Origin: Gordionus sp. m RMFG-2023
Lineage: Eukaryota; Nematomorpha; Gordioida; Chordodea; Parachordodidae
NCBI RefSeq assembly: GCF_954871325.1
Contig: NC_088777.1
Span: 1,426,001 to 1,490,000 of the forward strand
Reading direction: 5' to 3'
Length of the DNA stretch: 64,000 bases
Under the pieces are notes generated by a model. That model made no database searches, had not been told where the DNA came from, and saw nothing but the letters and a program-made list of their open reading frames with translations. The translations under genes and the position numbers were made by a program. Positions within the stretch are counted from its first letter, which is position 1; every line of letters starts with the position of its first letter. This document shows positions 37,270-48,000 of the stretch, in pieces.

Positions 37270-38270
37270 ATTACATATTTTAAATAGTTTTTATATAATA
37301 AAAATTTAAAAATAATCTATATAAAATATCTACATTTTAAAATTTATTTTAAATATTTGCATAATATATAACAAATTTTAGAGAGTATTTCATTATATAT
37401 TTTATTTATTATATAAAAATACGTTAGTAGCATAAATTTCCTTTATTTAATAATGTATTTATTTTTATTATTAATATCATTTTATTAGAGGTGAAGGTGA
37501 TTATGACAAAATAAAATTTTTAAAATTATAATCTATATAAAATATCTAGATTTTAAAATTTATTTTAAATATTTACATATAAAATATAACAAAATTTTAG
37601 AAAATATTTCATTATAGATTTTATTTATTAAAAATACTTTAATAGCATAAATTTCCTTTATTTAATCATGTATTTATTTTTATTATTAATATCATTTTAT
37701 TAGAGGTGAAGGTGATTATGACAAAATAAAATTTTTAAAATTTTAATCTATTTAAAATATATATATTTTAAATATTTGCATATAAAATACAACAAAATTT
37801 TAGAAAGTATTTCATTATATATTTTATTTATTAAAAATACTTTAGTAGCATAAATTTCCTTTATTTAATCATATGACAAAATAAAATTTTTAAAATTATA
37901 ATCTATTTAAAATATCTACATTTTAAATATTTGCATATAAAATACAACAAAATTTTAGAAAGTATTTCTTTATATATTTTATTTATTAAAAATACTTTAG
38001 TAGCCTAAATTTCCTTTATTTAATCATGTATTTATTTTTATTATTAATATCATTTTATTAGTTAGAGGTGGAGTTGATTATGACAAAATAAAATTTTTAA
38101 AATTATAATCTATAAAATATCTATATTTTAAATATTTGCATATAAAATATAAAATATACAAATTTTAGAAAGTATTTCATTATAGATTTTATTTAATATA
38201 TAAAAATACTTTAGTAGCATAAATTTCCTTTATTTAATTATTAATATAATTTTTAGAGGTGATTATGACA
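37270..38270. repeat. Degenerate tandem repeat, about 210-bp unit, about five copies
   Basis: The blocks AGCATAAATTTCCTTTATTT, ATTATTAATATCATTTTATT and AGAGGTGAAGGTGATTATGA recur at about 37490, 37700, 38060 and 38250, with one shortened copy near 37860. AT-rich. Each unit carries an exon-like ATTAG|AGGTGA...GATTATGAC segment. Confidence 0.85.
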
Positions 38271-38445
38271 ATGTAATAGAGGATGAAGATATTATAATGC
38301 ACTATCTGAATTAGATTGTCTTTAAAATTTTCCAAAAATAAGTTTACTAAATGGGAAAAGGATTTTCCTAATCATATAATAAGAAATAATCAAAAAAATT
38401 TAGTTATTTATCTGCCAGGAGCTCGAGAATATGAGAAAGAGGTAC
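38250..38445 (+). pseudogene. Possible piggyBac transposase N-terminal fragment
   Basis: After an acidic segment (GDYDNVIEDEDI) a second frame reads TKWEKDFPNHIIRNNQKN followed by LVIYLPGAREYEKE. This resembles the W..............LPG region near the N-terminus of piggyBac transposases. It is short and broken, and similarity is judged by eye only. Confidence 0.3.
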
Positions 38446-41400
38446 ACTTTATAAAAATGTTTTGACTTGTTCATAAATCATAACATCAAAAATGATTAAA
38501 GAGAAACAATCAAAATAAAATAATTATATTTTACTTTGAAGCTTTTCCTTTTCTTCCATTAAACTTTTTCAGCAAATATAACTTGTTAAGATTTGATATT
38601 TGATAATAGGAAATAAAATAAAACGAAATGATATCCACTAGGAAATAATTGCTTCTTTTTATTTTACTTGCAATAAAATATTTGCGAATAATTACGAATA
38701 TTTATATATAAATAATTTCGAATAATACGAATAATTTTCCTCATTGAATCTTTGTGTTATTCGTATTCGTAAAATACGAATCGAATCGAATCGAATATCA
38801 AATAACAATTAATTCGTTATAGGCCTATTCCCAAGGTCGGGTAGGAATATTTCAATTGTATAATGGTACTTCTCTGGCTCCCGGTCTTCCTTCCTGACAA
38901 CTCTTACAGTTTTTGACGAATTCTTCAACATCTCGATCAAGATTTGTCCAGAAGACATAGTATCTGCATAAGGATTTCATCCCCAATATCCCAGGATGTC
39001 CTTGATGGATAACATTCAATACCTCTTTTTTAGGTTATCGGAATGATGATTCTATCATTATAAAATAGTAGCCCTTCTTCGAAAGAAATATTATCTTTAA
39101 TTAAGATGAATTTTTTAAACTTTCCAAATAATTATTCATATTATCAATATGCCAATGATTTTTTATTAATTTAATGATCTCTTTTAGATTTATATCATTG
39201 GTTTTACTTATAACTTTACCTCGAGTGAACGATAAATCTTCTATTAAATTGATCTTTACTTCTCTAATTTCAATTTATTTTAACTTCATTAAGTTTTTCT
39301 CTCTCTACCGCCAAATGGGATAGAGCGTCGGCGCATCTGTTTTGATTACCCGGCCTATGAATTATCTCATAGTCGTAATTTAAAAGCTTCGTCGCCCACC
39401 GTAAAACGGTTATTTGTTATTTTATTTAGGTCTCTTTTATCACCTAAGATATATTTTAAAGGTTTATGATGTGTAAACAAAATAAAATGTCTTCCATAAA
39501 TATATTGATGAAACTTCTCGATAGCGAACATGATCGCCGAAGCCTCCCGATCAATAGTGGCGTAATTGATAATTTACCATTCCCAAATACGAACATAATT
39601 CTATAACATTAGACGGTGTTTTACAATTTTTTATAGCATTAATCTTATCTTCGGTCGGATGAATTCCAAATTAATTAATAACATGACTTAAATAACTAAC
39701 TGACTTTTCTCCAATTTTATATAGGTCGTCATTGTCAATCAGCCTTATCAAATCTTCTTAATACTTCTTCTAAATTAACTATATGATCAAAATTATTCTC
39801 GCCTGCAATAATTACATCGTCTAAATATACACTCATTATAGGAATTCCTTTTTAATAGGTTTGCATAAAGCGTTGAAATATTATCAGAGCGCTAGTCAAC
39901 CCAAAAGGAATTCTTTGATATCGATAATAACCGACATGAGTCTAAATTACTAAAAGGCCTCTACATTCTGGACTAACTCCGAATTGTAAAAATGCATCTC
40001 TTAAATCTATCGTTGAAAATATTTTACCACCCGCGATCCTATTTGACAGGTCGACGAAAGTTGATAGTAAATCGTTATCTATCGCTAAATATTTGTTGAT
40101 TGTTAAACAAAAATCACCGCATATCCGCACGGCACCGGATTTCTTTAAAATATTAACCGTTAGCGCAACCCAAGTAATTGGAGTCTTTGTTGGATCCACC
40201 TTCTCGATAACGCCTTCATCTAAAAGTCTGTCCAACTCAGCTTCAATGGTTCGATGCAACTGAAATGGAATTCTTCTAGATGTCAACGCAATTGGCATTG
40301 TATTTGGTTGTATCTTGATGACGGCTTCCTGTAATTCCTATTTTTTTTTAAAAAATTTGCGGAAATTTTGAAACAATAGTATTTAAACTGGAATCTATCA
40401 TATTTATATTATCAATACGAACTACTTCAGGAAGTTTTATATCAAATTTTTTAAGAAAGGGCATTCCAAAAATAAGGGAATTCTCACCCTTAACTACCCA
40501 AATAGGTAAAAATTTTGAAATATTATTTTACTTCGACTTCCACTAAACATTTAACCCAATATTTTGATTTTGATATGGGTGATAATGGTGGTTTGCCAAT
40601 GCGACTCCAGGTAACCTCATCTATAACACTACACGCCGCGCCAGTATCAAATTCCATAGTAAGCTGCAGTTCATTTATTTTCGCATCGATTTTAGCTTTA
40701 TTAGCAAATGACAGGCGAGGTGTCCGTGGTAAAATCACTTGTATACGTTCTATCGCCATGTGGTTTGCTTTTCTGCACCTAAAACATATTACTTTTTTTG
40801 AGTGAAATTAGTTTTAAAACTTGGTTTATAAAAATTTTGATTGAATTTGTTAGCATTATAATTATTATTATTGTTATTGAATTTGTTTACGTTGTTATAA
40901 TTATTCCTAAAATAAGTATTTTTGGAACCTTGCATAGGCTTATGTTTAATTATTTTATTAACTACTGTCAGGCGATTAGACACACAGTATCTTCAAAAGT
41001 TATATTCCCTTCGGCATATTTTGACCGAAGTTCCTTGTCCAGCTCAGGTAACCCTACTCCTAAGATAAAAATATCTCTTAAGAGTTCATCAACCGAAGAT
41101 TTAAAATTACATAAAGCGCAAATGCTTTAATTTAATTGAAAATTCAATTATAGTTTAGTTATTTCTTTTTAAGGTATAAAAATTGTCTCTATGAAGAATA
41201 ATACTCGAGATATCTAAAAATTATTTCTAAATTCTCGAGTAACGTTAAATAATTTATATTATCTAAATTATTTGGAAAATAAAAAAATTTAAATTAAATT
41301 TTCAGTGCCTATTAGGCCAATAATAAATCTTTTTTTTTATTTTGGTGGAAAATTTTTTTACCTTGAAAATGAGTTCTATATTATATAGGTAATTCTGAAT

Positions 41401-41742
41401 ATTAACTTTATCTTTTACGAATTCTGTGAAATTGAGTAGGTGTTGATGTTTCTTTGTTTTTCTTCAGAAATATCTTCTTTGAGTCTGTGATGAAACCAAA
41501 TTTTATTATAATTTTAACATCTTTTTATCTTTTGTACAGCAGTATATATATATTTTACAAAACAAACAATTAATCGTCGTACACAATTAATAATATATAT
41601 ATTTAAAATTCATCATGTATTTAATTGCCTTTGAGGCTAATTGTTTCTATTACAGAGTCTTCGTTAGGCATAGTATAATTTTAATGTTTTTATTTAAAAT
41701 AATTTGTCGTCGTCAAAAATTTGAAAATAAATCGTCGCCAAA

Positions 41743-41874
41743 TGAAATGTATTGAGAACAATAATATAAAGTGATTTATCTCATATAATAAAAAATATGT
41801 TTTTCTATTTTTATAAATTGTAATAAATTGTAGCTTTAAGCTAATGTAAAAATCAATTTATTAAATACATTAAA
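41743..41874 (-). repeat. Gypsy 5' LTR (132 bp), 169 bp from the NTAQ1 start
   Basis: Direct repeat partner of 26929-27065. It lies head-to-head with NTAQ1, whose ATG is at 42044. Confidence 0.85.
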
Positions 41875-42043
41875 GAGATAATTTATACAAACGATTTTAA
41901 AAATATTTAAGCACATCAATGAAATATTTTTTTGACGATGATTGACATAAACAGCATGTTAAGATTTTCAATGCACATCAGGCTTACTATAGTTTCAGTA
42001 CTCTTTTTAGATTTAAGTGTATGCATCTGTCCTAGAAATTTGT

Positions 42044-45000
42044 ATGAGTTTTAAACTTGATCATAGATCCTTTATTTATACACCATATTATTGGTGAGTA
42101 TGCAAATATAACATTCTATTATAATAATAGATAGTGAGGAAAATATATGGCAATTATGCAAAGGAATTTTTACATCTACACTATGTAATAAAGATAATGA
42201 CATCTCATACTATGTTGTATTTATTACAAATAACTTAAAACAGGTTTTAAATTAATATATAGTGATTTGAATAATTGTTTCCTTTTAAAATTTAGGTTCC
42301 AATATGGACTATGACATGTGCCAAAAATAATGATATTGTGATCTGGGTACAATTTTATTATTTAATTTATTTGAATTAAATATATAGGATTATCATGTGA
42401 TACTAGTAAACCTAGTCTTATATTATCAAAGTGATAATTCAAGCAAAGTATACGATTTTGATACAACCTTAGAGTTTGGGTGTAATTTGGAGGAATATTT
42501 TCAGAAAGCCTTGAAAAATGAAAACAATTTCCCTGATAAATACAAACGAAAAGTAATTTGGATATATTATAATTAATAAATATTTAAGTTTAAAAAAAAG
42601 AAACTTAAGGGCATGACTAAAATACATGCCCCAGAAAACTATGCACCTCTTCCTATGAAAGAACTTTAATTTAAATTATATTATTTTAGAATCGTATTTA
42701 GCTTCATAAGATACAGAAAATGTTTTTTTCATTTTAAAAAAATGATATCATAATAAAATTAAAAAAAATTTTTTTTTTTACATGACTAAAATACGCACCC
42801 CCCCCCCCCCCCATCAAAGAAGCCATTTATAAAAAATGAATGCAGAATCATATAGAGCTTATTAAAAGGTATAAAAAATGATAATATAATATTTTAAAAC
42901 TTATTGTAACCTAGTGGGCTTTTGAAAAAACAAAATTTTTTTGACTTAACTACTCGCCCCCTATCAAAGAAGCTAAATTCATAAAAAATTAAAGCATAAT
43001 CATATTAAGCTCATTAAAAGGAATCAAAAAATGTTAATATTAAGTTTATAATTATTTATAACTTATTGAGATTTGGAAAAAACACTTAATTTCTTCTTTT
43101 TTTGACTAAACTATGCGCCCCCATTAAATATATATTATTTTTTAAAAAAGAATAAAGAATCATACTTTTTAAGGAGATTTATAAAATGATAATATTAATT
43201 TTTTTAACATAAATAATTTGAAATATCGAAATTTTTTGGTAAATATGACACTATTTATGCAGAATTTCATTTACATTGACTATTTCCAATCAAGCTATAA
43301 ATCAATACGAGACCTCGTTATTTATGTTATAAGTATTTAAAAAAGATGGGTTTTTTGTTAAATCTTAACAATTTTTTTTCAATTTTATCAAAATACAACT
43401 CATTAAAAAATTATGAGAATATTAAAATAAATAGACCTCCTATTAACATCATATTAACCTTATGGACTGATTTTATAATATTATAAATTAAGAGTTTTTT
43501 CCAAATCTCAATAAGTTATAAATAATTTATTAACTTAATATTGACATTTTTTGATTCCTTTTAATGAGCTTAATACGATTCTGCTTTCATTTTTTATTAA
43601 GCTTCTTTGATGGGGGCATGTATTTTAGTCATGTAAAAGAATAATTTTTTAAAAATTTTACTATGTCATCATTTTTTTTAAAAAGTGAAAAAAACAACAT
43701 TTTCTGCCTCATCTTATGAAGCTAAATTCGATTCTAAAATAATATAATTTAAATTAAGCTTCTTTCACAGGGGTCATGTAGGGGCGCGTGTTTTAGTCAT
43801 GCCTTAACTTAACCATGAAAAAACTCAAAAGATATTTTTTGCTAGTTAAATGTGATAATCATAATAATCCTTTTAAAATAGATAAGTTGCCATGCTAAAA
43901 ATTATAGATAATTATGTAGTAAATATATTTCTTATTAATGCACCGATATAAATTTAATTAGATGATAACCGGTACCTGATAATAACATTTATATACTGTA
44001 GTGTTGTTAAACGGCTAACTATATATTTTCTTTTCCAGAAAAATATCATGCAAGCCTAGAGATTTTGCTCATAGATGGCACATAGGATTATTTCGACACA
44101 TAGGCAATATTTTCCTGGCTATAATATTGAGTTAGCGTTTTTTTAAAATCGGCTCAAATCGAACCATTTGACAACACTAATCGACGGATAACAAATACCA
44201 AATAATGTACAATATATATTTGTTGCCATCTACAGGTGATTTATGAAGCTCAGAAATTTGAAATTGATAAAATTGAGTTAAAAAATACAAAAATAGGAAA
44301 TAAAGATTAACAGCACTTACTGATACAATGAGTAGATAGTGTCAATATTTATTGTCAATAATTTTAGGTAAAAAATATATCATTTTTTTTGGCTTTATTT
44401 TGTGTAAACTAAGATGAGCATTTATGAATTCGTCTTCTAACAGGCATTGAAATAATAATAAAATAAAAAATTTTATGATATATAAATTCAAAATTTTAAA
44501 ATAATAATAATAAAACGATAATTGAAGAGCGAATTGTTTTGGTAAATTATATAAAAAATATTACGCGATGTTTTAAATATAAATGGATTTTCCCATGCAT
44601 CTTTATGCAACGAGCACAGCTTTAAACATGTCTTATTACCCCTCCCCCCTCGTGTGTTTAGAATATAGCCAATACACCAAAGTTATAAAAGGACACGATG
44701 AATCTGAACACCGATATTAATATCATGCTGACTTGCAAGAAGATATCATCATCCACATTTGTATACATAGATTTGGAAGGTTCAGTTAAATCTTCAATCT
44801 ATAAAATATCTCCTCCTAGAACAAATCATTCTTTAACACTTTCACATACATCACCTTCAGATCATATTTATAAACTCAAAAATTAAAAAAAATCTCCATC
44901 CTCTTCTCTTCTCTTCTCTTCTCTTCTCTTCTCTTCTCTTCTCTTCTCTTCTCTTCTCTTCTCTTCTCTTCTCTTCTCTTCTCTTCTTTCTTTCTATTTT

Positions 45001-48000
45001 CATTTTCTAAAGCACCTTCCCCCTCTAGTATTTTGTCGGAGAATGTTAAAGTGTTAAAGATGTTCTTGAAGGAGATAGTTTTATAGATTGAGATTTTACT
45101 GGACTTTCTAAATCTATATACATACAAATTTGTATGATGTCTTCTTTTCCACATAGCAAATATGATTTGGGGAAAAGGCAGCTAAATTTTCTGGGCATAT
45201 CATGCAAGTCCACATGATGTTAATATCAGTCTTCAAAGATACTTTAACATCGTGTCTAACTTTTTATAACTTTTCATAACACCTGTGGGGGAAGGGGGGG
45301 GCAACAAGACATGAATGGTAGTTTTAAAGCTGCGTTCGTTGTATAAAGATGCAAGAGTTGGGAAAATTCACTTTATTTAAAACATTAAGTAAAATATTTA
45401 TACAATTTGCCGAAACAACTCTCTTTCAATTATCGTTTTATTATTATTATTTTTAAAATTTTGAATTTATATATATCATAAATTTTTTTTATTTTATTAT
45501 TATTTCGATGCCTGTTAGAAGACGAATTTATAAATGCCTCATCTTAGTTTACACAAAATGAAGTCGAAAAAAATAGAAGATATATTTTTTAAAACCCAAA
45601 AAAAAACTAAATAAATAAAAAAAAAATGACTAAATTTGAGAATGGACATCATAACAGCAAAAATAATGATGGAAACTTTAAATTTATTATTAGTTATCCT
45701 CCCTATAATTCGTTTTACTTTTTAATTTTTTTTTATGTAAAACTATATTTTAAATCTCTTACGCCATCTAACGTAAATTTATTTATGATTTTTTAAAATT
45801 TTTTTATTAAGGGGTGTTTTTATTTTTCAATATAATGATTGAGCTAGGTGTTTAATTTTAAATTCTAAAATAAAAATAGTTAGCTATTAATTTTAAATAT
45901 CTTTTATATTAAATGTTATTTTGACCTGGTGTATTTACATCATCCTTATTATTTTCAATAGAGCCTATAATGCATAAGATATTAATTAGTACACTGGATT
46001 AAATATTTTTTAACCTCGTGTATTTATATCATGCTTATCATTTTCAACAGGGCATAAATTGCATGAGATATTAGCTGGTAAATTTTTTTTGTTACTTAGT
46101 AAATATTTTCTAATGTCCATTTCCTTCAATCTTAAAGTTCGTAAATAGGAAATAACAATCTTTACTTTTTAGTCATAAATTTAATCTCTTTAATAATTTC
46201 ATTTATAAAAATGCTACAAAATATAAACCAAATATATATTATTAGAAATAAAAGCAGAGAAAGTAGATTATGCACTATTTTCATATTATTATTTTCGAAC
46301 CATATCTTCGATAAATTATAATAAATATTTTTTTAAATATGCATAAATAATATATTATTATATTTTATTAGATTATTATCAATGACTTTAAAATAATATA
46401 CAGAATAATTTATATATATATAAAAGTAATAATATCCTTCCACAAACATCAAAACCAGAAAAATATAAATATTCATGGTATTTATTTGATATAAAGTCAC
46501 TTTTGAGTCTTTTGAACGAATAATCTAAAAAAATTGCTCTGAGGGGGGGGGGGTAGATTATGCACTTTTTTATTTCATATTATTATTTTCGAACCATATC
46601 TTGGATAATTTATAATAAATATTTTTTTAAATATGCATAAATAATATATTATTATAATTTATTAGATTATTATCAATGACTTTAAAATAATATACAGAAT
46701 AATTTATATATATATAAAAGTAATAATATCCTTCCACAAACATCAAAACCAGAAAAATATAAATATTCATGGTATTTATTTGATATAAAGTCACTTTTGA
46801 GTCTTTTGAACGAATAATCTAAAAAAATTGCTCTGAGGGGGGGGGTAGATTATGCACTTTTTTATTTGATATTATTATTATCGAACCATATCTTGGATAA
46901 TTTATAATAAATATTTTTTTAAAAATGCACAAATAATATATTATTATATTTTATTAGATTATTATCAATGACTTTAAAATAATATACAGAATAATTTATA
47001 TATATATTTAAAATTAAAAGTAATAATATCCTTCCACAAACATCAAAACCAGAAAAATATAAATATTCATGGTATTTATTTGATATAAAGTCACTTTTGA
47101 GTCTTTTAAACGAATATTCTAAAAAAAAAATTAATTGCTCTGGGGGGGGGGTCCAAACCCGAAACCCCCCCCTCCCCGTAGCTACGCCACTGATTGAGTG
47201 TAAGCTTGAGTTGAAGTTGTGTATAGAAAGTTGATTAATTTATTATCGATGTTAATTAACTCATCTAAATAATAAGAAAAAATAAAATATATTTAAATAA
47301 ATTAGGATAAATATAATATAAAAAATTTAATGATAGCGAATGGTAAAAAAATTAGAGTTTTTATACTCAAAAATTAAATTATTTTTAGTTATCGCTTTTC
47401 AAAAATATATTTAGACAAATAAAATTAAAAAAAAAACTAAATATTCAAATCTATTTTCAATTTGCTTTTTTCTGTTTATCATAAATATAATCTATCTACC
47501 GTTAAACGTGAAAATTAGACAAACTAAAATTTGAATATATCGACAAATATTATAATATAATTAAACATAACTTATGATAAGAAAAATTTGAATACATCGA
47601 TAAGTATTATAATATAATTAAACGAACTCTCAATAACAAGAAATATTTGCATAAATAAAATAATATTTTCTAACTATCTACATAATCACGCACGACAATA
47701 ATTAACAAAAAAAATAAAAGATGAAACCTGTATAACTTACTCTTAAGATATCCTTATTGTTTTGGTTCTCACTAAAAGAAATCTCAAAATAATCTAATTG
47801 CCTATATAATATATTTAAATTTTAATTCTTTCAACACACTTTTGAATCTATCCAATGAATGACACTAGATTATTAAAATGCATTTCTAGGCTTCGTTAAA
47901 AGCAAATCAGCCGGAGCCGCCATCTTGGTAACACATATAATAATTATTCTCGTGTTTAAAAACTACTATTAAATTGATAACTTGCTTCCTTATTATCTCG

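Larger units (their letters stand above)
27881..38827 (-). mobile_element. hAT DNA transposon, 10.9 kb, with 8-bp target duplication
   Basis: The inverted tips TAGGCCTACAA and TAGGCCTATAA are flanked by the exact 8-bp duplication TTCCCAAG (27873-27880 and 38828-38835) inside the gypsy integrase region. Both ends carry dense subterminal TCGAATCGAAT/TTCGTATTCG motifs (27898-27992 and 38675-38800), likely transposase-binding sites. The transposase remnants lie at 35223-36840 on the minus strand. The rest of the length is cargo: a MULE, a second MULE fragment, satellite-like repeats and a possible piggyBac piece. hAT membership rests on the 8-bp duplication plus the BED/hAT protein. Confidence 0.88.
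26929..41874 (-). mobile_element. Ty3/gypsy LTR retrotransposon fossil, split by a hAT insertion
   Basis: The short LTRs at 26929-27065 (3') and 41743-41874 (5') start TGTAATGTATTT and end CATTTCA on the element strand. They differ at about a dozen of 130 sites (about 9%), so the insertion is old. Beside the 5' LTR a plausible primer-binding site reads TGGCGACGAT; before the 3' LTR there is a GTGGGGAGAA polypurine tract. Parts in order leftwards: gag zinc-knuckle region (about 41130-40760), protease with DTGA (40759-40523), reverse transcriptase (about 40298-39500), RNase H region, and integrase, which is interrupted by the hAT element and resumes at 27872-27076. The protease and RT resemble the K02A2.6-like (Mag-type) group. 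It is clearly broken, by the large insertion plus several smaller lesions. No matching target duplication was seen. Confidence 0.88.

Noticed and set aside
44698-45154. Two opposing ORFs of 62 and 92 codons near the 1.2-kb palindrome
   Set aside because: They are mirror copies of the same arm sequence and show no conserved domain.
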